Source: an uncultured Bacteroidales bacterium
GTDB taxonomy: Bacteria > Bacteroidota > Bacteroidia > Bacteroidales > F082
Length of the DNA stretch: 64,000 nt
Direction: 5' to 3'
NCBI GenBank assembly: GCA_900317055.1
Contig: ONFF01000014.1
Location: 1 to 64,000, forward strand
Positions 16,232-25,909 of the stretch are shown here, piece after piece (the stretch's first letter is position 1; every line of letters starts with the position of its first letter). The notes under the pieces are model-generated. The model did not search any database. It saw only the letters and a program-made list of their open reading frames with translations, and had not been told where the DNA came from. The translations under genes were made by a program, and so were the position numbers.

Positions 16232-19168
16232 ATGAGAAAATTAAACAAATTCTTTTCCAAAGGAGTGTTGTTGTTTGGCGCAACAGCACTCATGTTGCTT
16301 GCCTCATGCGCACCTAAAGAAGAGGTCAAGTACAAGTATGAAACCGTAAAGGGCGACCTCAGCGAAGCCCGCATTTACACGCTCGACAACGGCCTGAAGG
16401 TTTATCTGAGCGTTAACAAGGAAGAACCTCGCATCCAGACCTACATCGCGGTGCGCACAGGTTCGAAGAATGACCCGGCCGAAACCACTGGCTTGGCTCA
16501 CTATCTTGAACACCTCATGTTTAAGGGAACGACCCATTTTGGTACCACTGACGCTGAGACCGAAAAGCCTCTCCTTGACGAGATCGAGGCTCGCTACGAG
16601 AAGTACCGCACCCTCACCGACCCTGAGGAACGCCGCATTGCTTACCACGAAATCGACTCGGTGAGCCAAGTCGCCGCTCAGTACTTCATCCCCAATGAAT
16701 ACGACAAGCTCATGTCGGCTATCGGCGCTGAAGGCACGAATGCCTACACCTCGAACGATGTGACCTGCTACACCGAAGACATCCCCTCCAACGAAGTGGA
16801 TAACTGGGCCAAGATCCAGGCTGACCGCTTCCAAAACATGGTCATCCGTGGCTTCCATACTGAGTTGGAAGCTGTTTACGAGGAGTACAACATCGGCATC
16901 GCCCAAGACAACCGCAAAGTGTGGGAAGCCTTGAGCGCCCTGCTCTTCCCGACGCACCCTTACGGTACGCAGACCACTATTGGCACTCAGGAGCACCTGA
17001 AGAATCCTTCAATCACCAATATCAAGAACTACTTCAACAAGTGGTATCGTCCCAACAATGTGGCCATCTGCATGGCTGGCGATTTCAATCCTGACGAGGT
17101 CATCGCTATCATCGACAAGTATTTTGGCAGCTGGCAACCTGGCGCGGATGTGAAGCAACCCGAGTTCCCCGCTTTGGCACCCATTACTGCTCCTCACGAC
17201 ACCACCGTCTACGGTCTTGAAGCAGAATCCATCATGCTTGGATGGCGTTTCGACCGTGGCAACTCGCTGCAAGCAGACACGCTTGAAGTCATCGGCTCAA
17301 TGTTGAGCAACGGCACTGCGGGTCTCATCGATTTGGACATCAACCAACAGATGCAGATGCTTTATGCCTATGCAGGATCTCAAACCCTGCGCGACTACAC
17401 CAGCTTCATCATGGGCGGCTCACCCCGTCCGGGTCAGACCCTCGAAGAAGCCCAAGCTTTAATGCTTGCCGAGATCGAGAAGCTAAAGAGCGGCGACTTC
17501 TCCGATGACCTCCTGCCTTCGGTCATCAATAATGCCAAGCTCGATTATTACAACTCAATGGAGAGCAATATGGCTCGCGCCAACATGTTTGTCGACACCT
17601 ATATTAATGAGGTGCCTTGGGAACAGAGCGTTGGCCGCCTCGACCGTATCTCCAACATCACCAAGGATCAAATCGTAGCTTTTGCCAACCGTCATTTCAA
17701 TGACAACTATGTGGTGGTTTACAAGCGCCAAGGTGTAGATGAAAACCAGAAGAAGATTGACAAGCCCGCCATCACCCCCATCCCGACCAACCGCGACCTC
17801 GTGAGCGACTTCGTGACGGAAGTGCAAAATGCGGAAGTGACACCTATCCAACCCCGTTTCGTCGACTTCAAGAAAGACCTCACCTTCGGCAACACCGAAG
17901 CAGGCCTGCCTTACATTTATGTTCAAAACAAGGAAAACGGTCGTTTCACCTTGTCGTTCCGCTATGATTTTGGCGAAGAGTCAGACCTGCGTTATGACAT
18001 GGCGACCCAGTATCTCGAATACCTTGGCACCGACCAACTTACCAATGAGCAAATCAAACAGCAGTTCTATAAACTGGCTTGCGACTATTACATCAGCGTA
18101 GGCGCACGCAACATCACCGTCACCTTGCGTGGCTTGGGCGAGAATATGCCCGAGGCTTTGGCACTGCTCGAAAATGTGATGCAAAACGCCCAAGCTGACC
18201 CGATGGTGGCCGAGATGTGTATCCAACAATTGGAGAAGGCCCGTATGGATGCCAAATTGAACCAACGCAGCAACTTTAGTGCCTTGGTGGATTACGGTAT
18301 CTATGGTCCTTACAACCCGAGCCGCAACCAGCTTTCCATCAACCAGCTGCGACAAATCGACCCGCAAGAGCTTCTCGACCTCCTGAAGAACCTCAAGAAC
18401 TACAAACACACAGTTCTGTATTACGGTCCAATGACTGCCGAGGAAATGGCCAAAGCCGTCACCGAGAACCACAAGACCGTTGCCGAGTTGCAAGCTGTTC
18501 CCGAAGGCAAGCACTATGAGATGCAGCCTACACCTGAGAACGAAATCCTCATTGCCCCTTACGATGCCAAAAACATCTACATGCGTATGGTTCACAACGA
18601 ACAACGCGATTGGAACCCTGACGAGGCTGCTGTGAAGGCTTTGTTCAACGAGTATTATGGAGGTGGCATGAACACTATCGTGTTCCAAGAGATGCGTGAG
18701 GCACGCGGTCTGGCTTATAACGCTTTTGCCGCATATATGGAGCCCAGCTACAAAGACCAGAAGGAGTTTTTCTTCACTCACATCATCACACAAAACGACA
18801 AGATGATTGACTGCGTGACGCACTTCCTCGAAATCCTCAATGAAATGCCTGAGAGCGAACAGGCCTTTGGCATTGCCAAAGACGCTCTCACCAAGCGTTT
18901 GGCCAGCCAGCGCACCACCAAATTTGGTCTCATCAACGCTTGGTTGAGTGCCCAAATGAAGGGTATCGACTATGACATCAACGAGCGCATCTACAATGCT
19001 TTGCCCAACATCACCTTGCAAGACATCGTGAAGTTTGAACAAGAGCAGATGGCCAACAAACCTTACCGTTATGTCATCCTTGGCGACGAGAAAGAACTCG
19101 ACATGAAGGCCCTCAAGGAGATTGGTCCCATCCGCCGCTTGAGCACTGAAGAGATCTTCGGGTATTAA
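16232..19168 (+). CDS. M16 family zinc peptidase lipoprotein (two-repeat pitrilysin type)
   Basis: 978 residues. A lipoprotein signal peptide ends LLASC. The active repeat has the inverted zinc motif HYLEHLMF at about residue 90 (HxxEH) with the downstream glutamate in the ELEAVYEEYN segment. A second, inactive M16 repeat occupies the C-terminal half (from about LPYIYVQNKENGRFTLSFRY), containing the substrate-binding EMREARGLAYNAFA segment. These form a clam-shell that degrades peptides in the periplasm. It stands alone, with the hairpin upstream and a terminator-like stem after it. Confidence 0.92.
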   Translation: MRKLNKFFSKGVLLFGATALMLLASCAPKEEVKYKYETVKGDLSEARIYTLDNGLKVYLSVNKEEPRIQTYIAVRTGSKNDPAETTGLAHYLEHLMFKGTTHFGTTDAETEKPLLDEIEARYEKYRTLTDPEERRIAYHEIDSVSQVAAQYFIPNEYDKLMSAIGAEGTNAYTSNDVTCYTEDIPSNEVDNWAKIQADRFQNMVIRGFHTELEAVYEEYNIGIAQDNRKVWEALSALLFPTHPYGTQTTIGTQEHLKNPSITNIKNYFNKWYRPNNVAICMAGDFNPDEVIAIIDKYFGSWQPGADVKQPEFPALAPITAPHDTTVYGLEAESIMLGWRFDRGNSLQADTLEVIGSMLSNGTAGLIDLDINQQMQMLYAYAGSQTLRDYTSFIMGGSPRPGQTLEEAQALMLAEIEKLKSGDFSDDLLPSVINNAKLDYYNSMESNMARANMFVDTYINEVPWEQSVGRLDRISNITKDQIVAFANRHFNDNYVVVYKRQGVDENQKKIDKPAITPIPTNRDLVSDFVTEVQNAEVTPIQPRFVDFKKDLTFGNTEAGLPYIYVQNKENGRFTLSFRYDFGEESDLRYDMATQYLEYLGTDQLTNEQIKQQFYKLACDYYISVGARNITVTLRGLGENMPEALALLENVMQNAQADPMVAEMCIQQLEKARMDAKLNQRSNFSALVDYGIYGPYNPSRNQLSINQLRQIDPQELLDLLKNLKNYKHTVLYYGPMTAEEMAKAVTENHKTVAELQAVPEGKHYEMQPTPENEILIAPYDAKNIYMRMVHNEQRDWNPDEAAVKALFNEYYGGGMNTIVFQEMREARGLAYNAFAAYMEPSYKDQKEFFFTHIITQNDKMIDCVTHFLEILNEMPESEQAFGIAKDALTKRLASQRTTKFGLINAWLSAQMKGIDYDINERIYNALPNITLQDIVKFEQEQMANKPYRYVILGDEKELDMKALKEIGPIRRLSTEEIFGY

Positions 19169-19215
19169 TCCGACTACGGCTCATGACTATGGGCTAAGGC
19201 CAATGTCATGAAAAT

Positions 19216-19250
19216 AATGGCCGCTCTCACATAATGTGGGGGCGGCCATT
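19216..19250 (+). terminator. GC-rich stem-loop after the M16 gene
   Basis: AATGGCCGC (19216-19224) pairs with GCGGCCATT (19242-19250). The T-run is weak (TTTA), so termination is likely but not certain. Confidence 0.55.
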
Positions 19251-19259
19251 TACTGGGCC

Positions 19260-19278
19260 GTCAGTCGGCCCGACTGAC
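19260..19278. repeat. RAYT-associated palindrome, left
   Basis: GTCAGTCGG-C-CCGACTGAC, a near-perfect 19-base palindrome. A half copy GGGCCGACTGAT follows at 19292-19303. Its TCGGNCCGA core recurs on the far side of the transposase gene. Confidence 0.7.
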
Positions 19279-19308
19279 GATAAAGCAAGTTGGGCCGACT
19301 GATAAGTA

Positions 19309-19944
19309 CTATTTCTGTTTTTCCTGCATTAGGGCTGATTGCATGCCAAGTCTGCACCAAGGCCACTTGTGTGCCTCATCAACTAAACCTGCTTTGACCG
19401 GGTTGTTGTCAATGTAATTGACAACAGTCTCCAAATGTTTTTCATCGCGAATATAACGGTCGAAATACTCATCCATCCAGAAATCACCTGTGCGTCCAAG
19501 AATTATATTGGCTTGATGAGCCGTGTATGAACGCCATCCATGCATGATAGTACTTAAAGTCCAACCTTCCTTGACTTCAATTAAGACATGCACATGGTTA
19601 GGCATAATGCACCAATTCAAGACATTATACCTAACTCCATTGAAATGGAAAAGGTTTTCTTGAATCATTGATGCTATTCTCGGGTCTTGGAGAAAACACT
19701 GACCATAACCTGCATCTTCATATTTATCAATGCGTTTACGAAGTATCTCTACTCTAGGATCATTTGACATAGTCATTTCCGTCACCTTCAGTTCTTCTTT
19801 CCATGCTTCAATAACCTTCTGTGGAACAGAATCATACAAACGATAGGAAATGAATTGCAAAAGTTTGTATTCGCGATGAGGGAACTTACCGCGACAATGC
19901 CAAATAGGCATTTGACGTTTGTCAGATGGTTCAATTGTTGACAT
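19309..19944 (-). CDS. REP-associated tyrosine transposase (RAYT, Y1_Tnp/IS200-like)
   Basis: 211 residues from the ATG at 19944 (MSTIEPSDKRQMPIWH); an upstream frame to 19995 only translates the flanking palindrome. The Y1 HUH nuclease motif is MPNHVHVLI at about residue 115, and the catalytic tyrosine is in EYFDRYIRDE, typical of RAYTs. Such proteins nick single-stranded REP palindromes and are thought to spread them. Palindromes with a shared TCGGNCCGA core sit on both sides of this gene, supporting a still-matched enzyme-substrate pair. It lies between the M16 and outer membrane protein genes. Confidence 0.88.
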   Translation of the reverse strand: MSTIEPSDKRQMPIWHCRGKFPHREYKLLQFISYRLYDSVPQKVIEAWKEELKVTEMTMSNDPRVEILRKRIDKYEDAGYGQCFLQDPRIASMIQENLFHFNGVRYNVLNWCIMPNHVHVLIEVKEGWTLSTIMHGWRSYTAHQANIILGRTGDFWMDEYFDRYIRDEKHLETVVNYIDNNPVKAGLVDEAHKWPWCRLGMQSALMQEKQK

Positions 19945-19958
19945 CCTTGTTGTTTTTC

Positions 19959-19979
19959 TGCAATCGGGCCGATTGCAGG
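19959..19979. repeat. RAYT-associated palindrome, right
   Basis: CTGCAATCGG-G-CCGATTGCAG is a near-perfect 21-base palindrome, 15 bases upstream of the RAYT start. It shares the TCGGNCCGA core with the left palindrome but has different outer arms. Confidence 0.7.
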
Positions 19980-19995
19980 CCCGGCTATAAAACAA

Positions 19996-22626
19996 TCACT
20001 CCAAGCTGTCGCCCGTCTCGCTGTCGCCTTCCTTCGCCCTTTGTTCAAGTTCAAGCTTACCGAAGCGCAGCGTGAAGCCTGCCGAGATATAGCGACTGTT
20101 CAACATCTTGCGGGTGCTGTCGCTGAGATAGTATGGGTTGGTATTGCTTGAACCCGAACCAATCTTGGCTCCCCAGTTGAAGATGTCTTGCACATTGACG
20201 AATACCGACAAGCGGCGGTTGAAGAAGTCGCTGCGGAGGCCCATGTTGAGGAAATAGCGCGCCTTGCGCTCACTCATCAGGCTGATGGTCGGTGAGTTGT
20301 AGTTGGCCGAAGCCGTGACTTGCAGCTGATTGAAGAGTTTTGCCCAAGCATTGACACGCACACTCCACGACCACTTGTCGCGCTCATCAATCTGATGCAC
20401 ACCATTACGGTCATATTCCATGCGATAGCCATAGTCGTAAACATTGGCATACAGACGCACATTGAAGAATCCAGTTGGACGATAGGTCATATTGAGCGAG
20501 GTACCGTAACGCCACGAGGTACCCATATTATATGGCATCGAATAGCTGACGATACGATCCAGATAATCATCATATTCGGCATCGGTAAGCCTGCTGATTT
20601 CGTTGGTGCTCCAGCGACCGTATGCCTCAAGGCCGATGTTGCCAAAACGCTCGAAGAACTTCTGCCATCCAGCTTCCACATTATGGGTAAACGCATTCTT
20701 GAGTCCAAGGGGATTACCCGTCGAATAGCTGTCATCGCCATACCTGCGGAAGGTGCTGATTTGGTCTTCACCCGGATGCGACATCCGCATCGAATAGTTG
20801 AGTTTCCAATTGTGCATGCTTTCCGTGCGGTAAGTCAAGTGGATGGAAGGACGCACATTGAGGAAATACAAAGTACTGTCGTCAGCAAACGGCATATCGC
20901 TCATGTAGTTGTAACCTATACGGTCACCGCCAATGCCCAAGCCTGTGCTCAAGGTAAAACCGCCCCAACGGTGTGTCCAGTTGACATCACCGTTGACACC
21001 CGTTTCAACGCCTTTAAACTTATAAGTACGAAGTATATCGATGCTGTCATAAGTAATACCACCATCATTGGAATAGAAACGCTTATAATCACTGTTATTT
21101 AGCTGATTGTCAACACGCAATCCATAACTAAGCTCACCGTCTTCACTATATGGACGGTTGTAGCGTGCATCAAGATTAAAGCCATAACCCATCTGGTTGC
21201 TTAGCAGATAACGGTTTTCATCGAAATCGGTGTAGACATCATAGAAACGGTTGTTATAATAGCCGGAAGCATTCTTGTTGAATCTGCCATTCAAACCGAT
21301 GCGGAGATTGTGTCCTTTGTCGTCAAACTTCTTGGTGTAGTCCGCTCCAAAATGGCCGAAGCCGGATTGCGAAAGGGTCGTATCGCCCATACTGTAGGCT
21401 AAAATACTGTCATCGGGCTGCAAATAGAAGGTCTGCACTTCGCGTCGGCTACCGTAACTGTGGTTATTATTGTAAAAGCCTCCACCATCAAAGGAGATGT
21501 CGCTTGTAGAGTCAATCTCGTAGTCGATGTTCATGAAAAGATTACCACTAATGCTGCGATTATCCTCTTTCTGGGTAGTCGTCTTGTACCACACAGAGTC
21601 ATACAATCCCTCGGTTGCAGCGTCCTCGCGTTTCAGTTCCCAGCTGTCGGTGGTGTTGAGCCTATTGCTATATCGCCCTGAAGCAAACAAATTGATACTC
21701 AGCTTCTCCTTCTTCCACATATAACTTACCCACGGCGAGATAAAAGGCTGGTTGGAGCCGTTCACGCCGAAGCTGATGAACTGATTGCTCTTGATGTGAG
21801 CCGAAGTCACGATATTGATGACCGCTTCTGCATCGGTGGCATATTTGGCCGAAGGATTCGTGATGGTCTCAATACGGGCAATGGCATTGGCGGGCAAGGT
21901 CTGAAGATAGGTCTTCAGGTTCTCCTCAGTGAGTTTCGAGGGTTTGTCGTTGACCCAAATCTCCACGCTCGACACGCCTCGCAAGGTGATGTTGCCTTCC
22001 ACATCGACCTCCACGCCAGGCGCATTCTGCAAGGCATCCTCTGTGGTGCCAGTTTGGATTGACGGGTCTTCGCTCACATTGTAGATGAGTTTTTCACCCT
22101 CCATGGCATAGAGCGGCCTTTCGGCAGCTACGGTGACTTCACCTAACGAGGTCACACCAGGATTGATGCGTAAAGTGCCCAAATTGGTGTTGTTAGTCAC
22201 CTTGAAAGGATGCATATAACTCTCATAACCGATGGCCGAAACGCGCAGCAAAAACGAACCTTGCGGCACGCCAGTAAGCTCGAAAACGCCGTCCATATTG
22301 CTGATGCCGCCTTTGACCAACTCCGAGTCGATGGAGTCGAGTACAGCCACATTGACATAGGGCATAAACTCTCCCGTCTTGGCATCACGCAACACACCAA
22401 CCACTTGGAAAGTGTCACCCTCGCGCACTTTCTTTTTCTGCTTCACTGTGGGCATATTGCCTTCCGTCTGTCCCCATTGACGGTCACCGCCGAAAGGTGG
22501 TCTACCCCCAGGAGGTCTGCCGCCCGGAGGGCGACCTCCACCGCCGGGAGGTTGTGCCATACATAAGACTGTCGATAGGACTATTGCCACAAAAAGCAAG
22601 GATTTCAAAAAATCAGATTTCTTCAT
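19996..22626 (-). CDS. Outer membrane beta-barrel protein with carboxypeptidase-like and plug domains
   Basis: 876 residues. A signal peptide ends CMAQ and is followed by a Gly/Pro/Arg-rich stretch (PPGGGGRPPGGRPPGGRPP). Residues about 70-155 form a carboxypeptidase-regulatory-like domain (VVGVLRDAKTGEFMPYVNVA). A TonB-plug-like region follows (NAPGVEVDVEGNITLRGVSS), then a long barrel of the OMP_b-brl_3 type ending in LRFGKLE. No TonB box is clear. The ligand is unknown. Its stop codon abuts the RAYT palindrome region, so the transposase unit inserted just past its 3' end. Confidence 0.85.
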   Translation of the reverse strand: MKKSDFLKSLLFVAIVLSTVLCMAQPPGGGGRPPGGRPPGGRPPFGGDRQWGQTEGNMPTVKQKKKVREGDTFQVVGVLRDAKTGEFMPYVNVAVLDSIDSELVKGGISNMDGVFELTGVPQGSFLLRVSAIGYESYMHPFKVTNNTNLGTLRINPGVTSLGEVTVAAERPLYAMEGEKLIYNVSEDPSIQTGTTEDALQNAPGVEVDVEGNITLRGVSSVEIWVNDKPSKLTEENLKTYLQTLPANAIARIETITNPSAKYATDAEAVINIVTSAHIKSNQFISFGVNGSNQPFISPWVSYMWKKEKLSINLFASGRYSNRLNTTDSWELKREDAATEGLYDSVWYKTTTQKEDNRSISGNLFMNIDYEIDSTSDISFDGGGFYNNNHSYGSRREVQTFYLQPDDSILAYSMGDTTLSQSGFGHFGADYTKKFDDKGHNLRIGLNGRFNKNASGYYNNRFYDVYTDFDENRYLLSNQMGYGFNLDARYNRPYSEDGELSYGLRVDNQLNNSDYKRFYSNDGGITYDSIDILRTYKFKGVETGVNGDVNWTHRWGGFTLSTGLGIGGDRIGYNYMSDMPFADDSTLYFLNVRPSIHLTYRTESMHNWKLNYSMRMSHPGEDQISTFRRYGDDSYSTGNPLGLKNAFTHNVEAGWQKFFERFGNIGLEAYGRWSTNEISRLTDAEYDDYLDRIVSYSMPYNMGTSWRYGTSLNMTYRPTGFFNVRLYANVYDYGYRMEYDRNGVHQIDERDKWSWSVRVNAWAKLFNQLQVTASANYNSPTISLMSERKARYFLNMGLRSDFFNRRLSVFVNVQDIFNWGAKIGSGSSNTNPYYLSDSTRKMLNSRYISAGFTLRFGKLELEQRAKEGDSETGDSLE

Positions 22627-22661
22627 GCTAACGAAAATTTAGGACGCAAAAATAGAAAAAA

Positions 22662-22698
22662 AATGCCGCATCTGTATGGACCGATGCGACATTTTTTT
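22662..22698 (-). terminator. Terminator after the P-type ATPase
   Basis: AATGCCGCATC (22662-22672) pairs with GATGCGACATT (22683-22693), flanked by A-run and T-run, so it may work in both directions. It lies 77 bases past the ATPase stop. Confidence 0.8.
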
Positions 22699-22774
22699 GA
22701 TTACTAGAATGTGTTATATGGCACATTCTCAGGTTTCCATAGCTTTCTCTATATCACTGCAGAATGCGATAACC

Positions 22775-24790
22775 TTATTCACTTACCTTCAGTGCCCTCA
22801 TGGCATTCAGCACGGCCAACACCGTGACACCCACATCGGCGAAGACGGCCATCCACATCGTGGCGATGCCAAAGGCGGCCAAAACGAGTACCGCAATCTT
22901 CACGCCGATAGCGAACCAGACATTTTGCATGGCTATTCGTAGAGTGCGACGCGCAATGCGGATGGCAAGGGCAATCTTCGATGGTTTGTCATCCATCAAT
23001 ACCACATCGGCTGCTTCGATGGCAGCATCACTGCCAAGACCACCCATGGCTATACCCACATCAGCACGAGCCAACACAGGCGCATCGTTGATGCCATCGC
23101 CGACAAAGGCTAGTTTAGAGTTGAGAGTTGAGAGTTTAGAGTTAAGCAATTCATCCACATAAGCCACTTTGTCGGCAGGTAACAACTCAGCATGGTATTC
23201 GCTCAAACCGAGTTTTTTGGCCACATCCTCCCCTACTTCCTTGCGGTCGCCAGTAAGCATCACTGTGCGGTTCACGCCTAATGATTTCAGGGCTTGAATG
23301 GCAGCTGGACTGTCTTCCTTTAGCTTGTCGTTGATGACAATATGACCCGCATATTCCCCATCAATAGCAACATGGATAATCGTACCAATATGCTTGCAGT
23401 CACGCCAATGGGCACCAATGGCATCCATCATTTTCGTATTGCCCACACAGACCGTCCAGTTTTCCACCTTGGCTTTAATCCCTTGACCCGCAATCTCTTC
23501 CACATCGCTCAACTTGCAGCCATCGGTAGCTTCGTCTGGGAACGCATCGCGCAGCGCAGCCCCAATGGGATGCGTAGAATAGTGCTCCACATGGGCAGCC
23601 AAATGCAACAAATGACGCTCATCACATTTCTCAGGATGCACCGCAGTGACGGCAAACTGACCATGGGTCAAAGTGCCTGTCTTATCGAAGACCACCGTGC
23701 CGACCTTGGCCAGCACATCCATATAATTGGCTCCTTTGATGAGGATGCCCTTTCGTGAAGCTCCACCGATACCGCCAAAGAAGGTCAGCGGCACGCTGAT
23801 GACCAAAGCGCATGGGCACGATACCACTAGGAACATCAAGGCACGATAGAGCCAAGTGGCAAAGGTGCCAGTGAAGTCACCCGAAAACAAAGGTGGTAAC
23901 AAGGCTAAGGCCAAAGCGGAAAAGACCACAACAGGCGTATAAATGCGGGCAAATCGGGTAATGAAAGTCTCGCTTTTCGACTTGCTTTCGGTGGCATTCT
24001 CGACCAAATCAATAATCTTGGAGACGGTGCTCTCACCAAAACTCTTAGTCGTGCGTACCTTGACCACACCCGAGATGTTGACACAGCCAGAAATGACCTC
24101 ATCGCCTTCGGCAATGTCACGCGGGAGGCTTTCGCCTGTCAAGGCCACCGTGTTCAAAGCGGTTTTTCCTTCGATTACGATGCCATCCAACGGCACCTTT
24201 TCGCCTGGGCGAATGACAATGGTCTCGCTAACTGCCACATTTTCAGGACTAATGTCTTCCAATTTACCGTTACGCTCAACATGTGCCACATCGGGACGAA
24301 TGTTCATCAAATGGGCAATGCTTTCACGGCTTTTGCCCTCGGCATAGCCTTCGAAAAGCTCGCCGACTTGGAAAAACAGCATGACGAAGACCGCCTCGGG
24401 AAACTGCGTCTCGGCACCTGGCAAGAAACCGATGCAGAGTGCCCCAATAGTGGCAATAGACATGAGGAAATGCTCGTTGAACGCCTCGCCGTGTGCCAGC
24501 CCCTCAGCGGCTTCCTTGAGCGTGTCGAAGCCGATGATCAGATAAGGGACCAAATAGATGAGAAGCAGTTGCCAGGTAGGCAAGTCGCAACATTTCTCGA
24601 TGATAACTGCAGCAACCAACAGAACTACCGTGACGGCAATTCTGATGATTTGTTGTTTCAAGCCACCCTCATGATGATGGTGTTCATGTTCACCGCATTC
24701 GTGTTCGTGGTGATGATGATCGTGTTCATGATGATGCTCATGCTCGTGTGAGCAGCATTCGTGTTCGTAATGATGATGTTCGTGTGCCAT
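22775..24790 (-). CDS. Heavy-metal P1B-type ATPase, probably zinc/cadmium exporter
   Basis: 671 residues. The first 43 residues are a His/Glu-rich metal-binding tail (HEHHHYEHECCSHEHEHHHE pattern) in place of an HMA domain. Eight membrane segments are expected. Key motifs: TGES actuator loop (ALTGESLP), the membrane metal site SCPCALVISVP at about residue 325, phosphorylation site DKTGTLTHG at about 368, HP pair in STHPIG, and GDGINDAPVLARADVG. CPC plus the His-rich tail suggests Zn2+/Cd2+/Co2+ export rather than copper. The inverted repeat at 24849-24865 could be its operator. Confidence 0.92.
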   Translation of the reverse strand: MAHEHHHYEHECCSHEHEHHHEHDHHHHEHECGEHEHHHHEGGLKQQIIRIAVTVVLLVAAVIIEKCCDLPTWQLLLIYLVPYLIIGFDTLKEAAEGLAHGEAFNEHFLMSIATIGALCIGFLPGAETQFPEAVFVMLFFQVGELFEGYAEGKSRESIAHLMNIRPDVAHVERNGKLEDISPENVAVSETIVIRPGEKVPLDGIVIEGKTALNTVALTGESLPRDIAEGDEVISGCVNISGVVKVRTTKSFGESTVSKIIDLVENATESKSKSETFITRFARIYTPVVVFSALALALLPPLFSGDFTGTFATWLYRALMFLVVSCPCALVISVPLTFFGGIGGASRKGILIKGANYMDVLAKVGTVVFDKTGTLTHGQFAVTAVHPEKCDERHLLHLAAHVEHYSTHPIGAALRDAFPDEATDGCKLSDVEEIAGQGIKAKVENWTVCVGNTKMMDAIGAHWRDCKHIGTIIHVAIDGEYAGHIVINDKLKEDSPAAIQALKSLGVNRTVMLTGDRKEVGEDVAKKLGLSEYHAELLPADKVAYVDELLNSKLSTLNSKLAFVGDGINDAPVLARADVGIAMGGLGSDAAIEAADVVLMDDKPSKIALAIRIARRTLRIAMQNVWFAIGVKIAVLVLAAFGIATMWMAVFADVGVTVLAVLNAMRALKVSE

Positions 24791-24848
24791 ATTTTTACAG
24801 TTTTATTCCTTTCTCGTGAATTTCGGCTGCAAAAATGCGGCAAAAGTT

Positions 24849-24865
24849 TTGCAACTGGGTTGCAA
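24849..24865. promoter_or_regulatory. Candidate operator upstream of the metal ATPase
   Basis: TTGCAAC-TGG-GTTGCAA is a perfect 7-base inverted repeat about 60 bases upstream of the ATPase start. It is a candidate regulator site; no regulator gene is adjacent. Confidence 0.35.
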
Positions 24866-24899
24866 AGATTCGATTACAGTTAATATGACCCTGAATCGG

Positions 24900-25883
24900 T
24901 CAGTCTATGCTAACCAGTTTGTATCTGGTCGTACCCAAGCCAATCGATTCGGCATAAGTAACGGTATGCGTGCCGTGTTTCTTGTTGATGCGGTCCTGTA
25001 AAGGCTTAGCATCGTCGTCCTTGCTGCTGATGTGGTTGAACACGAGATCGAGGCAGGCTTGGTCGAGGGCGACGGGGTCAGTAGAAGCCAAAATGCCGAT
25101 GTCCTTGATGCGCGGTGCGGCAGGATGTCCGTCGCAATCGCAATCCACCGACATGTTGTTCATCACATTGATGTAGATGATGTCCTTGCCTTCCTGCTTG
25201 AAATAGTCATGTACGGCCTGTGCCGCAGCGGCCATCGACTCAAGGAAATTGTCTTGATTGGCAATCGTCCATCTAGTCTTGCTCTTGCCTCCAGAGTGGA
25301 TGTATAGTTTCCCAGAGGTCGAGGCCACACCTATCGACTGGTTCTTCAATACGCCACCGAAACCGCCCATGGCATGTCCCTTGAAATGTGCAAGGTTAAT
25401 CATGAAATCATAATTTTGGATGTGAGAGCCAACGATGTCATATTGCAGATGCTTGGTATCTTTGACAGGCAACTGAATTTCGCCCTCCTCATCCATGATG
25501 TCAACGGTGGCGATGTCGTTGTAGCCGCGCTCTGCGATAGCTTGACGGTGTTTTTCGGTGTTGCCACGGTTGCCGCCGTAAGCCGTGTTGCATTCCACGA
25601 GGGTGCCATTCACCTTTTGCACCAGGTTTTTAATCAGTTCGGGGCGCAGGTGGTTGCTCTTCGATGACTCGCCGGTGGAGATTTTCACCGCTACACGACC
25701 ATGAGCCTCTACGCCCAAGGCTTCATAGATACGCACCAGCCCTTCAGGACTGATGTCAGTGGTCATATAAACCGTTGCTGCCTCGCCTTCGGTCGTGGGC
25801 GGAGCAGGTTGATGTGTTTGTGCTTGGCATGAAGCCATTCCTAATGTGCAAATCAGTGCCATAATGATAGTGCTTTTAGTCAT
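24900..25883 (-). CDS. DUF362 domain lipoprotein
   Basis: 327 residues from the ATG at 25883, which opens a lipoprotein signal (MALICTLGMASC). An alternative ATG at 25922 would overlap the upstream gene. The domain shows features of DUF362: RVAVKISTGESSKSNHLRPE near the start, NLAHFKGHAMGGFGGVLKNQ in the middle and ILASTDPVALDQACLDLV towards the end. No ferredoxin cysteines are present, unlike some members. Function is unsettled. It is likely co-transcribed with the flavin-reductase-like gene upstream, 26 bases away. Confidence 0.8.
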   Translation of the reverse strand: MTKSTIIMALICTLGMASCQAQTHQPAPPTTEGEAATVYMTTDISPEGLVRIYEALGVEAHGRVAVKISTGESSKSNHLRPELIKNLVQKVNGTLVECNTAYGGNRGNTEKHRQAIAERGYNDIATVDIMDEEGEIQLPVKDTKHLQYDIVGSHIQNYDFMINLAHFKGHAMGGFGGVLKNQSIGVASTSGKLYIHSGGKSKTRWTIANQDNFLESMAAAAQAVHDYFKQEGKDIIYINVMNNMSVDCDCDGHPAAPRIKDIGILASTDPVALDQACLDLVFNHISSKDDDAKPLQDRINKKHGTHTVTYAESIGLGTTRYKLVSID

Positions 25884-25909
25884 TTTATTTGTTGTTTTGT
25901 GATGTAATG

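Noticed and set aside
17981-19042. A 353-residue minus-strand frame opposite the M16 peptidase
   Set aside because: Same pattern of antisense shadow; no start signal, family or context.
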